DNA of 64,000 nt from Pandoraea thiooxydans (GCF_001931675.1 NZ_CP014839.1:310001-374000), one strand, 5' to 3'; positions 28,422-38,329 are shown, numbered from the stretch's first letter. A program made the numbers and translations. The notes: generated by a model not told the origin, from the letters alone.

Positions 28422-29327
28422 GTGACTGCCAACGCCATCCCAGCCCTCTACGAATCCCATCTCACCAGCCTGCCGCTGCTCTCGCGTGGCAAGGTGCGCG
28501 ACAACTACGCCGTCGGCGACGACAAATTGCTGATCGTCACCACCGATCGGCTGTCGGCGTTCGACGTCGTGATGGGCGAGCCGATTCCCGGAAAGGGGCG
28601 GGTGCTCAACCAAATGGCCGAATTCTGGTTCGCCAGGCTCGGGCATATCGTGCCCAATCACCTGACGGGCGTCGAGCCGCGCAGCGTGGTCGCGGCCGAC
28701 GAAGCCGCGCAGGTCGAGGGCCGGGCGATGGTGGTCAAGCGGCTCAAGCCGATCCTGGTCGAGGCGGTAGTGCGCGGCTACCTGGCGGGCAGCGGCTGGA
28801 AAGACTATCAAGCCAGCGGTGCGGTGTGCGGCGTCAAGCTGCCGGCCGGCCTGCAAAACGCCCAGCGCCTGCCGGAGCCGATCTTCACCCCGGCGGCCAA
28901 GGCCGAAATGGGGCATCACGACGAAAACATCACGTTCGACGAAATGCAGCGGCGCATCGGCCCGGCGCTGGCCGAGCGCATTCACGACATCAGTATCCGC
29001 CTGTATCGCGAAGCCGCCGAATACGCCGCCACGCGCGGCATCCTGATCGCCGACACCAAATTCGAGTTCGGTCTGGACGACCAGGGCGAGCTGTACCTGA
29101 TGGATGAGATCCTGACCGCCGATTCATCACGATTCTGGCCGGCCGACTCCTACGTGGTGGGCAGCAATCCGCCGTCGTTCGACAAGCAGTTCGTGCGCGA
29201 CTGGCTGGAAACCCAGCCGTGGAAAAAGGAGCCGCCCGCGCCCAGGTTGCCGGCCGAGGTGATCGAGAAAACCGCCGCCAAATACCGCGAAGCGCTCGAG
29301 CGCCTGACCGGCCAGGCCTTGAAGTAA
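28422..29327 (+). CDS. purC: Phosphoribosylaminoimidazole-succinocarboxamide synthase (SAICAR synthetase)
   Basis: About 301 residues. No ATG is available near the expected start. A GTG at 28422 ([17 protein letters not shown]) fits the -10 box and has a weak GAACGAG before it; a TTG 15 bp upstream is the alternative. Motifs include [28 protein letters not shown] and DTKFEFG. PurC ligates aspartate to CAIR to give SAICAR in de novo purine synthesis. It is followed at once by purE and purK, which supply its substrate CAIR, so the three form a pathway operon. Confidence 0.95.
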   Translation: MTANAIPALYESHLTSLPLLSRGKVRDNYAVGDDKLLIVTTDRLSAFDVVMGEPIPGKGRVLNQMAEFWFARLGHIVPNHLTGVEPRSVVAADEAAQVEGRAMVVKRLKPILVEAVVRGYLAGSGWKDYQASGAVCGVKLPAGLQNAQRLPEPIFTPAAKAEMGHHDENITFDEMQRRIGPALAERIHDISIRLYREAAEYAATRGILIADTKFEFGLDDQGELYLMDEILTADSSRFWPADSYVVGSNPPSFDKQFVRDWLETQPWKKEPPAPRLPAEVIEKTAAKYREALERLTGQALK

Positions 29328-29341
29328 TGGGCGGCGCCGAC

Positions 29342-29875
29342 ATGACTGCTACTGAACAAGCCGCCGCACCCGCTGCCCAGTCTGCCCAGGCGCCGCTGGT
29401 GGGCGTCGTGATGGGCTCCAGTTCCGACTGGGACGTGATGCAACACGCTGCCGCGATTCTGCGCGAATTCGGCATACCGTTCGAGGCGCGGGTCGTCTCG
29501 GCGCACCGCATGCCCGACGACATGTACCGTTACGCCGAGCAGGCGCGCTCGCGCGGCCTGCGCGCGATCATTGCCGGCGCCGGCGGCGCCGCGCACCTGC
29601 CGGGCATGCTGGCGGCCAAGACGATCGTGCCGGTGCTGGGCGTGCCGGTGCCCAGCAAATACCTGCGCGGCGAAGACTCGCTGCTGTCGATCGTGCAAAT
29701 GCCCAAAGGGATTCCGGTGGCGACCTTCGCCATCGGCGAGGCTGGCGCGGCCAATGCGGCGCTGTGCGCGATCGCCTTGCTGGCCGCCGGCGACGCCGAT
29801 CTGGCCGAGCGCCTGGAACAGTTTCGCGCGCGCCAGACCGAAGCGGCGCGCGGCATGCAGTTGCCGCAGCCCTGA
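29342..29875 (+). CDS. purE: N5-carboxyaminoimidazole ribonucleotide mutase
   Basis: 177 residues from [10 protein letters not shown], with the PurE core [50 protein letters not shown] and [14 protein letters not shown]. PurE moves the carboxyl group of N5-CAIR to C4, forming CAIR. The N-terminal 20 residues are a low-complexity Ala-rich extension. A second ATG overlaps the purC stop (TAATG at 29327) and would add five residues; the data do not decide between them. It lies between purC and purK in the purine operon. Confidence 0.95.
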   Translation: MTATEQAAAPAAQSAQAPLVGVVMGSSSDWDVMQHAAAILREFGIPFEARVVSAHRMPDDMYRYAEQARSRGLRAIIAGAGGAAHLPGMLAAKTIVPVLGVPVPSKYLRGEDSLLSIVQMPKGIPVATFAIGEAGAANAALCAIALLAAGDADLAERLEQFRARQTEAARGMQLPQP

Positions 29876-29931
29876 GGTTGGCGGTTTGACCGTCCGCCTC
29901 GCGGGAGGCGGCGACCCCACACGTAAAAACG

Positions 29932-31107
29932 ATGAAACCTGAACCGATTCTTCCGGGTGCCTGGCTCGGCATGTTGGGCGGCGGCCAATTAGGGCGCATG
30001 TTCTGCTTCGCGGCCCAGTCCATGGGATACAAGGTCTGCGTGCTCGATCCCGATCCGCGCTGCCCGGCCAGCGCCGTGGCCGACCGCCATCTGTGCGCGC
30101 CGTACCTCGATGAAGCAGCGCTGGCCGAGCTGGCGGCGCTGTGCGAGGCCGTCTCGACCGAATTCGAAAACGTGCCGGCCCAGGCGCTCGATTTTCTGGC
30201 GCGCCAGGTCAACGTCAGTCCTGCCGGCCGGTGCGTGGCAATTGCCCAGGACCGCATTGCTGAAAAGCGCTTTATCGCCGCCTGCGGCGTGCCGGTCGCG
30301 CCGCATCTGGTGATCGAATCGGGCCAGGCGCTCGCCGCGCTCGACGACGCGGCGCTCGCCGGCGTGCTGCCCGGCATTCTCAAGACCGCCCGTCTGGGCT
30401 ATGACGGCAAGGGGCAGGTGCGCGTCGACAGCGCGGCCGACGTGCGTGCCGCACATGCGTCGATGAACGGCGTGCCATGCGTGCTCGAAAAGCGCCTGGC
30501 ACTGGCGTTCGAAGTATCGGTGCTGATCGCGCGCGGCGTCGACGGCGCGGTGGCCGCGTACCCGCTTGCGCAGAACGTGCATGCCAACGGCATTCTGGCC
30601 ACCACCACGGTGCCGGCGCCCGATGCCAGCGAGATCGTGCGGCAGGCCGCGCGCGACGCTGCGCAGGCGATCGCCGCCCGGATGGATTACGTCGGCGTGC
30701 TGTGCGTGGAGTTTTTCGTGCTGCGCGACGGCTCGCTGGTGGCCAACGAAATGGCGCCGCGTCCGCACAACAGCGGGCACTACACCATCGATGCATGCGC
30801 CGCCAGTCAGTTCGAGCAGCAAGTGCGGGCGATGACGCGACTGCCGCTGGGCGACACGCGCCAGCATTCGCCGGCGGTGATGCTCAATGTGCTGGGCGAT
30901 GTGTGGTTCGCGCAGGGCAATCCGATCACGCCGCGCTGGCACGAAGTGACGGCGCTGCCGTCGGCGCGGCTGCATCTGTATGGCAAGGAAGAGGCCCGTG
31001 CGGGCCGCAAAATGGGCCACATCACCTTTGCCGCGCAGACGCTCGACGAGGCATGCGAGGCCGCGCGCGACGCTGCCCGCTTGCTGTGCATCCCCCTGGA
31101 TGCGTGA
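29932..31107 (+). CDS. purK: N5-carboxyaminoimidazole ribonucleotide synthase
   Basis: A 391-residue ATP-grasp enzyme, starting [23 protein letters not shown]. It has the ATP-grasp segments [14 protein letters not shown] and [15 protein letters not shown], plus [24 protein letters not shown]. It uses ATP and bicarbonate to convert AIR to N5-CAIR, which PurE then rearranges. It closes the purC-purE-purK operon; the Sua5-type gene starts 13 bp after its stop. Confidence 0.96.
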   Translation: MKPEPILPGAWLGMLGGGQLGRMFCFAAQSMGYKVCVLDPDPRCPASAVADRHLCAPYLDEAALAELAALCEAVSTEFENVPAQALDFLARQVNVSPAGRCVAIAQDRIAEKRFIAACGVPVAPHLVIESGQALAALDDAALAGVLPGILKTARLGYDGKGQVRVDSAADVRAAHASMNGVPCVLEKRLALAFEVSVLIARGVDGAVAAYPLAQNVHANGILATTTVPAPDASEIVRQAARDAAQAIAARMDYVGVLCVEFFVLRDGSLVANEMAPRPHNSGHYTIDACAASQFEQQVRAMTRLPLGDTRQHSPAVMLNVLGDVWFAQGNPITPRWHEVTALPSARLHLYGKEEARAGRKMGHITFAAQTLDEACEAARDAARLLCIPLDA

Positions 31108-31120
31108 GCGCCGACCTCTC

Positions 31121-32122
31121 ATGATGCCGACCCAGGAAGAAATTCGCCAGGCAGCCGATCTGCTGGAAGCGGGCGAACTCGTCGCCTTTCCCACCGAGAC
31201 GGTTTACGGTCTGGGCGGCGACGCCGAGAATCCGCAGGCGGTCGCCGCGATATATGCGGCCAAGGGGCGGCCCGCCGATCACCCGGTGATCGTGCATCTG
31301 GCACCCGGCGCGGACCCCGGCTACTGGAGCGATGCCATCGGGCCGGCCGCACGGGCGCTGATCGATGCGTTCTGGCCCGGCCCGCTGACGTTGATCCTCA
31401 AGCGCGCGCCGCATATCCACCCGGCGGTCAGCGGGGGGCAGGACTCAGTGGGTTTGCGTTGCCCGTCCCATCCGGTCGCGCAGGCGCTGCTACGGGCATT
31501 CAAACAGGGCCGCGGCGGTGTGGCGGCGCCATCGGCCAATCGCTTCGGGCGCGTGAGCCCGACCACCGCGCAGCATGTGCGCGATGAGTTCGAGGGCCTG
31601 CCCGGCGTCAAGGTGCACGTGCTCGACGGCGGCGCCACGCCGGTCGGCATCGAGTCGACCATTCTCGATCTGTCGCGCGGGTTCCCGGCGCTGCTGCGCC
31701 CGGGGCACATCACACCGGAGCAGATTGCCGAGGTAATCGGCGAGGTGCCGCGCATGCCGCAGACCGACAGCGACGCGCCACGCGCCTCGGGCACCCTGAA
31801 GGCGCATTACGCGCCGCGCACGCCGCTGTTTCTGTTCGATGCGCCCGCCTTGCCGGCCGCGCTGTCGGTGCGCCGTCCCGGCGAGCGCGTCGCCGTCGCG
31901 GCATTCGAGGCAACGCTGGCAACGGTGCACGGCGATGGCATTCTCGCCGTGCAATTGCCGGCCGAGCCGGCCGCGCTGGCCAGCGCGCTCTACGCGCTGC
32001 TGCGCCAGCTCGATGCGGCCGGTGTCTCCCATATCCTGTTCGAGCGCCTGCCGGCTCGCCCCGAGTGGGCGGCGGTCGACGACCGCCTGCAGCGCGCAGC
32101 CGCGGCCTTTTCAGCCGACTGA
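31121..32122 (+). CDS. L-threonylcarbamoyladenylate synthase (Sua5 type)
   Basis: 333 residues from MMPTQEEIRQAADLL. The YrdC/Sua5 catalytic domain occupies the first 200 residues, with PTETVYGLGGDAE, KGRPADHPVIVHL, APSANRFGRVSPT and GIESTILDLS. The C-terminal about 110 residues are the additional Sua5 domain, so this is the long Sua5 form, not the short YrdC/TsaC form. It makes threonylcarbamoyl-AMP for the t6A modification of ANN-decoding tRNAs. It directly follows purK and overlaps the convergent amidase gene by 12 bp at the 3' ends. Confidence 0.94.
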   Translation: MMPTQEEIRQAADLLEAGELVAFPTETVYGLGGDAENPQAVAAIYAAKGRPADHPVIVHLAPGADPGYWSDAIGPAARALIDAFWPGPLTLILKRAPHIHPAVSGGQDSVGLRCPSHPVAQALLRAFKQGRGGVAAPSANRFGRVSPTTAQHVRDEFEGLPGVKVHVLDGGATPVGIESTILDLSRGFPALLRPGHITPEQIAEVIGEVPRMPQTDSDAPRASGTLKAHYAPRTPLFLFDAPALPAALSVRRPGERVAVAAFEATLATVHGDGILAVQLPAEPAALASALYALLRQLDAAGVSHILFERLPARPEWAAVDDRLQRAAAAFSAD

Positions 32123-33610
32123 GCGCGCCACCTCCGGCACCCGGTCGAACCACGGCCGGGCCCGCTCCAATTGTCCGGCGAGGCGAAACAGCATGCCCTC
32201 GGCGCCGGCCGGCGCGATGAATTGCACGCCCATCGGCAGCCCGTCGGCAGTCCAATGCAACGGCATCGACATCGCCGGCACACCCGTCATGTTGGCCAGT
32301 TGCGTAAATGGCACCCAGCGCAGATTGCGCAGCGCGATGTCATGCACCACGCCCGAACGCAAGATCGGACGCGCCTGCCCAAGCGCCGTCAGCAGGCGTA
32401 ACGCCGCGCCCCGCCAGGCCGGCGTGGTCACCTCGCCGATATGCGGCGGCGGGTGGGCCACGGTAGGCGTCAAGAGCAGATCGAAGCGCTGGTGGAATTC
32501 ACCCAACTGGCGAGCCACACGATTGACGCGTTCGTAAGCACCGTAATACTCATCGGCGCGCGTGGCGCGGCCCATCGCCGCGAGCGACAGCGTGTCGGGC
32601 TCGAAGCCATGACGGCCGCATCCAAGAAGGGTCTGCGCCTGGCCTAGAACATGGGCGGTGACGGCGAACCAGATCGTCATGAAATCGCGCGCCAACTGGT
32701 GTCCGTCGATTGCCGGCGCGGCCGGCTCGACGTCATGCCCCAGCGAGTCGAGCAAACTGGCGGTGCGCTCCACTGCGTCGACGGCCTCGGGATGGAGCGG
32801 CGTGTCGATCGGCGAGCGCGTCATGAAGGCGATGCGCAACGGTTCGGGCTCGCGAGATACCTCGGCCAGATACGAGCCGGCCGGCGGCGCCGGCACATAC
32901 AGCGAGGCCGGTTCCGGGCCGTGAGTCGCATCGAGCATGGCGGCGCTGTCGCGCACCGAACGCGTGAGCACGTGGGTCATTGCCGCGCCGTGCATCTGCT
33001 CGCCCAGGTCGGGGCCCCATGGCGTGCGTCCGCGCCCGGGCTTGAAGCCAAACAGGCCGCAATACGAGGCGGGAATACGGATCGAACCGCCGCCGTCGCT
33101 GGCGCCGGCGATCGGCACGATGCCGGCGGCGACCGCGCTGGCCGAGCCGCCCGAAGATCCCCCCGAGACATGCTCGAGGTTCCAGGGGTTGCGCGTCGGG
33201 CCCCAGGCCAGCGGTTCGGTGACCGCCTTGCTGCCGAATTCAGGAGAATTGGTGCGACCGAATACCACCACCCCCGCGTTCAGCCAGCGCTTGACGATTT
33301 CGGCGTGCACCGCCGGTCGGTAATCGGCGTCCTTGAAAGCGCGGCTGCCGGAGGTGCTTGGCGCGCCGGCATAATCCTGCAGCAGATCCTTGAGCAAAAA
33401 CGGCACGCCGGCGAACGGCCCGTGCAACGCCTCGCCAGTCCTCTGGCGGGCAATCTCGGTCATCGGAATCACGATTGCATTGAGTGCCGGATTGACCGCT
33501 GCCGCGCGCGCGAGCGCCGCCTCCAGCAATTCGGCCGCACTGACTTCGCGCCGGCGCACCAGATCGGCCAGCCCGAGTCCGTCGTAGCGGACATATTCCC
33601 CGTATTCCAA
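32111..33610 (-). CDS. Amidase (amidase-signature family)
   Basis: A 499-residue amidase-signature enzyme. It has the catalytic lysine region GVPFLLKDLLQDYAG, the Gly/Ser-rich signature GGSSGGSASAVAAG with the cis-Ser and nucleophile Ser, and SDGGGSIRIPASYCGLFGFKP. The Ser-cisSer-Lys triad is intact. Substrates in this family range from aliphatic amides to tRNA-bound glutamate, and nothing here points to GatA (no gatB/gatC nearby), so a catabolic amide hydrolase is most likely. Its gene tail overlaps the Sua5-type gene by 12 bp in convergent orientation. The sterol-desaturase-family gene lies downstream of the divergence point on the same strand. Confidence 0.93.
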   Translation of the reverse strand: MEYGEYVRYDGLGLADLVRRREVSAAELLEAALARAAAVNPALNAIVIPMTEIARQRTGEALHGPFAGVPFLLKDLLQDYAGAPSTSGSRAFKDADYRPAVHAEIVKRWLNAGVVVFGRTNSPEFGSKAVTEPLAWGPTRNPWNLEHVSGGSSGGSASAVAAGIVPIAGASDGGGSIRIPASYCGLFGFKPGRGRTPWGPDLGEQMHGAAMTHVLTRSVRDSAAMLDATHGPEPASLYVPAPPAGSYLAEVSREPEPLRIAFMTRSPIDTPLHPEAVDAVERTASLLDSLGHDVEPAAPAIDGHQLARDFMTIWFAVTAHVLGQAQTLLGCGRHGFEPDTLSLAAMGRATRADEYYGAYERVNRVARQLGEFHQRFDLLLTPTVAHPPPHIGEVTTPAWRGAALRLLTALGQARPILRSGVVHDIALRNLRWVPFTQLANMTGVPAMSMPLHWTADGLPMGVQFIAPAGAEGMLFRLAGQLERARPWFDRVPEVARSVG

Positions 33611-33627
33611 TCAGTTCTCCCCGTGGA

Positions 33628-34482
33628 TCACGACGGCAGGTCGGTACGCCGACGGCGCCACTCGGGCGGCCCGAACACCGCCATCCATTTATTTTTCCAA
33701 CCCGGCAACAATAGAAAATCCCGTAGCATAGCGCGCCATTCGTGGAAGGTGAGCGTCACCGGGTTGTGCGAATGAATTTGCTCGACGATGCCATACTCGC
33801 ATGGGTCGGCCTCGTTCTCTGGCACGAACGAGCCGAACAGACGATCCCAGATCACCAGCACACCGGCGTAATTGCGGTCGATGTAGCGCGGATTGCGTGC
33901 ATGATGGACGCGATGGATCGACGGCGTGTTGAACACGTATTCGAGCCAGCCGAGCCGGGGGATGGCCTGGGTGTGCACGAAAAACTGAAATGCAAGATTC
34001 AACAGCACGATGGCGACGATCTGGCGCGGTGGAAAACCCAGCAGCGCCATTGGCGCCCAGAACAGCCACATGCCGGCCACCGGGTACATCAGGCTCTGCC
34101 GGAACGCGGTCGAGAGATTCAGGCGGGTCGACGAATGGTGCACGACATGCGCGGCCCACAGCCAGCGCACGCGGTGGCTGGCGCGATGGAACACGTAGTA
34201 CAGCAGGTCCTGCACCAGGAACAGCAGCAGGAATTCGACCCAGCCCGGGCGCATCGTGAAGATCCGGTAGTGCGTGTAGATCCACGCATAGACCGGAATC
34301 ACGAAGAGCCAGGCCAGCTTGTCGGCCCCCTGATGCATCAGCGCCAGCGCCGCGTTACTGACAGTGTCGGTCAACGAGTAGATGGGCTGCTGGCGGCGTC
34401 GCCAATACCACGCCTCCCAGCCGATGCACAGCAGGAATACCGGCGCGAGGGCCAGCAAAATGAGTTCGGGGTCGAAATGCAC
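33628..34482 (-). CDS. Sterol desaturase / fatty acid hydroxylase family membrane protein
   Basis: 284 residues from a GTG start (VHFDPELILLALAPVFLL) preceded by AGGAGA. The long upstream extension is out of family and lies opposite non-coding DNA. The membrane protein carries the three histidine clusters of the di-iron hydroxylase/desaturase family: HRASHR, HVVHHSS and HRVHHAR, followed by NYAGVLVIWDRLFGSF. Bacterial members hydroxylate lipids such as ornithine lipids, fatty acids or hopanoids, and the substrate here cannot be told. It ends near the start of the amidase gene (17 bp apart), and the two could be co-transcribed on the minus strand. Confidence 0.9.
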   Translation of the reverse strand: MHFDPELILLALAPVFLLCIGWEAWYWRRRQQPIYSLTDTVSNAALALMHQGADKLAWLFVIPVYAWIYTHYRIFTMRPGWVEFLLLFLVQDLLYYVFHRASHRVRWLWAAHVVHHSSTRLNLSTAFRQSLMYPVAGMWLFWAPMALLGFPPRQIVAIVLLNLAFQFFVHTQAIPRLGWLEYVFNTPSIHRVHHARNPRYIDRNYAGVLVIWDRLFGSFVPENEADPCEYGIVEQIHSHNPVTLTFHEWRAMLRDFLLLPGWKNKWMAVFGPPEWRRRRTDLPS

Positions 34483-34612
34483 GCGCGTCTCCTGGCGGCT
34501 GGTTGTGCCGCTCGGTATTGTCGGTTTGCCCGCATGATGGCATGCGCAGCCGAGCGCGCGCGCTGCGGCATGTAGAGTAATGCTTCGAAATTTCGCCGCT
34601 CGCGCCGGCGTA

Positions 34613-36124
34613 TTACGGCGCGTGGTGGTAAACCCAGTCGAGCAGCCCATTGAGCAGCGCAATGCCGTCGCGCGCCTGCGGGTCGTTGACGATGCCCACC
34701 ACCACATAGCTGCTGCCCGCGGCGGTGCCGACGTAGCCGGCGATGGCACGCACGTCATCGAGCGTGCCGGTCTTGACGTAGGCATTGCCGCTTACGCCGT
34801 CGCCCCGGAGCCGATTGCGCATCGTGCCGTCGACGCCCACCAGCGGCAGGCTCTGCATGAACTGCTGGCCGGTCGGACGATTGATCGCGTACTGCAGCAG
34901 CCGGCCCATGTCGGCCGCGGTAATACGCGCACGGCGCGACAGGCCGGAGCCGTTGTCCAGCACCAGGCCAGGCATCGACAGACGGGCTTGCGCCAGCCAG
35001 GCGTGAACCGCCTGACGTGCTTTGTCGAGCGTCGCAGGCGGCCTCTCCTCGCGCGCGCCCAGGGTCAGGAAGATCTGGCGTGCCATCACGTTATTGCTGA
35101 ACTTGTTCATGTCGTAGATCGCCTGCGCCAGGGTCTGGCCGCGATACGACGCAACCAGGCGGGCGCCGGGCGGCACCACACCGTCGCGCACACCGCCGTC
35201 TAGCTGTCCGCCGGCGGCTAACCAGAGCGCACGGAAACCGTCGAGGAAAAACTGGTTGGCGTCAGGTGCGGCGACGTTCCACTGCTGGGCGCCGCACGAC
35301 ACCGGGTAGCCGCCCGAGAAATGTGCCACCAGTGCGCCGTTCGCGTCGGCCTCGAGTCGCGGATGGATGCGGCTGAGCCAATCGCCGCAGGGCCCGCCGA
35401 CGGCAGTCAAGCCGTTGTCGATGGTCAGTGGCGACAGCGGCGGCAGCACGCTGATATCGACGCCTTGCCCGGCGCTCGCATCGAAACTGAACGACAGCGC
35501 CTTGAATGCATACAGCAACGGATCTGGAGAAACGTTATACGGACGGTCGAGTCCGTCGTCGATCGGCCCGCCATCGCGGATGCCGGGGCCGTAATAGCTG
35601 CGGTCGAGCACCAGGTCGCCGTCGATCCGGTCGATGCCGGCATCGCGAATGTCGGCGACCAGCTTGACCATCTCTTCGGGCACCAGCTTGGGATCGCCCG
35701 TGCCCCGTACATAGAGATTGCCGTGCAGCACGCGGTTCTCGATCACGCCATCGGTGTAGGTGGCCGTGCGCCATCGATAATCCGGACCGAGCAGATCGAG
35801 CGAGGCCGCCGTGGTGACCAGTTTCATGGTCGAGGCGGAGTTGCGCGGCAAATTGGCGTTCAGGGACAGCAGGGGCCGGGGGCTCGCGCGGCGTGTCGCA
35901 TCGGCGTCGCCGATCGGTGCCACGTAGAGGCTGACGTGGGCGGCCGGCAGCCGTGACGCGGCCAGCAGGCGAGCGAGTTGCGGCGGCAGGCCGGTATGCC
36001 GCGCGAGCGCGTGAGGCGGACGATGGCGCGCCTGCTTGCCGTGGGCCTGGCTTTGCGGCGCACCGATCAGACCGAGGGCGCAGACAGCGCAGAGCAAGGG
36101 GGCAAACAGGAATTTGGAACGCAT
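34613..36124 (-). CDS. dacB: D-alanyl-D-alanine carboxypeptidase/endopeptidase (PBP4 type)
   Basis: 503 residues from MRSKFLFAPLLCAVCALG, a signal peptide ending near SQAHG. Penicillin-binding motifs are SxxK (STMK, Ser98 to Lys101), SxN (KFSNNVMA) and KTG (VKTGTLDD). The large insertion between SxxK and SxN is characteristic of class C PBP4/DacB. The protein trims pentapeptide stems and cleaves cross-links in the periplasm. The gene lies back to back with the two-component regulator (99 bp between starts), so the regulator may control it. The longer upstream frame overlaps the regulator and is rejected. Confidence 0.94.
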   Translation of the reverse strand: MRSKFLFAPLLCAVCALGLIGAPQSQAHGKQARHRPPHALARHTGLPPQLARLLAASRLPAAHVSLYVAPIGDADATRRASPRPLLSLNANLPRNSASTMKLVTTAASLDLLGPDYRWRTATYTDGVIENRVLHGNLYVRGTGDPKLVPEEMVKLVADIRDAGIDRIDGDLVLDRSYYGPGIRDGGPIDDGLDRPYNVSPDPLLYAFKALSFSFDASAGQGVDISVLPPLSPLTIDNGLTAVGGPCGDWLSRIHPRLEADANGALVAHFSGGYPVSCGAQQWNVAAPDANQFFLDGFRALWLAAGGQLDGGVRDGVVPPGARLVASYRGQTLAQAIYDMNKFSNNVMARQIFLTLGAREERPPATLDKARQAVHAWLAQARLSMPGLVLDNGSGLSRRARITAADMGRLLQYAINRPTGQQFMQSLPLVGVDGTMRNRLRGDGVSGNAYVKTGTLDDVRAIAGYVGTAAGSSYVVVGIVNDPQARDGIALLNGLLDWVYHHAP

Positions 36125-36223
36125 GAGCAAATCGCTGGATCGAACGGATTGGGTAGGGCAGCCGTCATTGTAGATAAAATGGCCGGCAACCGACGATTCG
36201 ATAAAGCAATGGGAGCAAGCGCG

Positions 36224-36895
36224 ATGCGGATTTTGCTGGTGGAAGACGATCGCATGATTGCCGAGGCCGTGAGCAAGGGCTTGCGTCAGGATGGCTGGAC
36301 GGTCGACTGGGTGGCCGATGGGCAGCAGGCGCTCAATGCCGTCGACCTCCAGCCTTACGATGGCGTGCTGCTCGATCTTGGGTTGCCAAAGCGCGACGGC
36401 ATCGACGTGCTGCGCACGCTGCGCGCGGCGGGCAAGACGTTGCCGGTGCTGGTGGTGACCGCACGCGATGCGGTCAAGGAACGCGTGCTGGGCCTGGATG
36501 CCGGGGCCGACGACTATCTCGTCAAGCCGTTCGAGCTCGACGAGCTGGCAGCACGCATGCGCGCGCTGCTGCGCCGCCACGCCGGGCGCAGCGAGCCGGT
36601 GATCCGCCATGGCGCGCTGACACTGGATCCGGCGGCGCACGCGGTCAGCCTCGACGAGCGGCCGGTGCCGCTGTCGGCGCGCGAATACGCATTGCTCGAG
36701 GCGTTGCTGATGCGCCCCGGCGCAGTACTCTCGAAAAGTCAGCTCGAGGAAAAACTCTATGGCTGGGGCGAGGAAGTGAGCAGCAATACGGTCGAGGTCT
36801 ACATTCACGGCTTGCGCAAGAAACTCGGCGGAGACTGGATCCGCACCGTGCGCGGCGTCGGCTACATGGTGGCGCCCGCCGGCGCCGCGCAATGA
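36224..36895 (+). CDS. OmpR-family response regulator (QseB/PmrA-like)
   Basis: 223 residues from MRILLVEDDRMIAEAV, with GGGAG eight bases upstream. The receiver domain has acidic residues in VEDD, phospho-acceptor Asp51 (LLDLGLPKRDG), a threonine in VVTARDA and Lys101 (YLVKPFE). The C-terminal winged helix (about 130-220) contains PLSAREYALLEALLM and the recognition helix NTVEVYIHGLRKKLG. This pattern fits the QseB/PmrA/TctD group. It overlaps the sensor kinase gene (ATGA), and a PmrA-box-like site lies upstream of the protease gene downstream. Divergent dacB suggests envelope control. Confidence 0.93.
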   Translation: MRILLVEDDRMIAEAVSKGLRQDGWTVDWVADGQQALNAVDLQPYDGVLLDLGLPKRDGIDVLRTLRAAGKTLPVLVVTARDAVKERVLGLDAGADDYLVKPFELDELAARMRALLRRHAGRSEPVIRHGALTLDPAAHAVSLDERPVPLSAREYALLEALLMRPGAVLSKSQLEEKLYGWGEEVSSNTVEVYIHGLRKKLGGDWIRTVRGVGYMVAPAGAAQ

Positions 36896-38214
36896 TGCGT
36901 GCGATGCGCTCGATCCGGCGCGAATTGCTGGTCAGCCTGCTGCTGACGATGCTGCTGGCGCTGGTGCTGGCCGGCGTGGCCATCTACCGGCAGGCGTTGT
37001 GGCAAGCCAATGAGCTGTTCGATTTTCAATTGCAGCAGATGGCCCTGTCACTGCCGCCGGAGGCGTTCTCCTCGGTACCCGGCATGCGTGACAGCGAGGG
37101 CGGGCTGGTCATCCAGATCTGGAGCCGCAATGGCGTGCAGCTCTATTATTCGCATCCGCGCGCGCCATTGCCGCACCGGGCCGAACTCGGCTTCAACACC
37201 ATCAGCACGCCCCAGGGCGACTGGCGCGTCTACGGCGCCGTGGTCGGGCACAACGTCGTGCAGCTGGCGCAGCCGATGAGCGTGCGCGATACGCTGGCTG
37301 CTGCGCTGGCGGTGCGTACGCTGCTGCCATTGGTCATACTCGTACCAGTCCTGGCGTTGCTGGTGTGGCTGATCGTCGGACGCGGCCTGCGTCCGCTCCG
37401 ACGGGTCGCGCACGCGCTCGATCAGCGCGCGCCGGGTGCGCTCGAGCCGCTACCCGACACCCGCCTGCCCGATGAGGTGCGCCCGCTGGTGCTGGCGCTC
37501 AACAGCCTGCTCGAACGTCTATCGCATGCCCTGGATCAGCAAAAGGCGTTCGTCGCCGACGCCGCGCACGAACTGCGCACGCCGCTTACCGCCCTGCAAC
37601 TGCAGTTGCAGATCGTGGAGCGCGCGAGCGACGACGAGGAGCGGCGTGGTGCGCTGGCGGACTTGCGGCACGGCATGCAGCGCGCCACGCGTCTGGTGCA
37701 GCAGTTGCTGACGCTGGCGCGACAAGATCCCGAAGCGCCCAGCAATCTTCAAAAAATCAATCTGGACGATGTGTTGCAGGCCGTTGTCGCATCCTATGCG
37801 CCGCTGGCCGAAGCGCGCCGCATCGATCTGGGTCTGGAGCGCGCCGTCTCGGATGAGATGCCGACTCAGGTGTCGGGCGATGCCGACGCACTGCGCACCC
37901 TGTTCGGCAATCTGATCGACAATGCCATCAAATACACGCCCGAAGGCGGGCGCGTCGATGTCCGGCTCGCGCCGCGGCGGGTCGACGTGATCGACACCGG
38001 GCCGGGCATTCCGGCCGACGAGCGCCCGCGCGTGTTCGATCGCTTTTATCGCCGCACCGGGCAAGCCGGCGACGGCAGCGGCCTGGGCCTGGCGATCGTC
38101 AAACGTATTGCCGAGGCCCACCATGCCGACGTCATCCTGAGCGACGGCGCCGATGGCCGCGGCCTGTGCGTGAGCGTGCGATTCGCCGAGCCCGCTGCCG
38201 CCCCGCTGCTGTAA
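36892..38214 (+). CDS. Sensor histidine kinase (QseC-like)
   Basis: A 440-residue membrane kinase. Its first segment is LLVSLLLTMLLALVLAGVAI, followed by a periplasmic loop of about 120 residues (the double PBP-like extracellular pattern of QseC/TctE kinases), a second membrane segment (LVILVPVLALLVWLIVG) and a HAMP-like linker. Then comes the His box FVADAAHELRTPLTAL with His226, the N box GNLIDNAIKYTPEGG, a D/F box DTGPGIPADERPRVFDRF, and the G box GDGSGLGLAIVKRIA. It autophosphorylates and passes phosphate to the preceding response regulator, whose stop codon overlaps its start. The signal is unknown. Confidence 0.93.
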   Translation: MMRAMRSIRRELLVSLLLTMLLALVLAGVAIYRQALWQANELFDFQLQQMALSLPPEAFSSVPGMRDSEGGLVIQIWSRNGVQLYYSHPRAPLPHRAELGFNTISTPQGDWRVYGAVVGHNVVQLAQPMSVRDTLAAALAVRTLLPLVILVPVLALLVWLIVGRGLRPLRRVAHALDQRAPGALEPLPDTRLPDEVRPLVLALNSLLERLSHALDQQKAFVADAAHELRTPLTALQLQLQIVERASDDEERRGALADLRHGMQRATRLVQQLLTLARQDPEAPSNLQKINLDDVLQAVVASYAPLAEARRIDLGLERAVSDEMPTQVSGDADALRTLFGNLIDNAIKYTPEGGRVDVRLAPRRVDVIDTGPGIPADERPRVFDRFYRRTGQAGDGSGLGLAIVKRIAEAHHADVILSDGADGRGLCVSVRFAEPAAAPLL

Positions 38215-38312
38215 GCCGATCGCCCGAAGGCGGGAGCGGTCCTGGTTGAACGCGGATGCCGGCGTGGGGGGAACCTTGGCCGTTTCATCCCCGCACAAAA
38301 TCCAAACCTGCC

Positions 38313-38329
38313 GTTAAGGTTGCCTTAAG
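38313..38329 (+). promoter_or_regulatory. PmrA/QseB-box-like direct repeat upstream of the protease gene
   Basis: GTTAAG (38313-38318), 5 bp, CTTAAG (38324-38329), an 11-bp-period direct repeat matching the YTTAAK-N5-YTTAAK box bound by PmrA/QseB regulators at five of six and six of six positions. It lies 53 bp before the protease start codon and directly follows the gene pair encoding a PmrA/QseB-like system. Confidence 0.5.

Noticed and set aside
25530..28985. 1151-residue minus-strand frame across pgk, pyk, fbaA and purC
   Set aside because: Antisense of four well-identified genes; no motif of its own.
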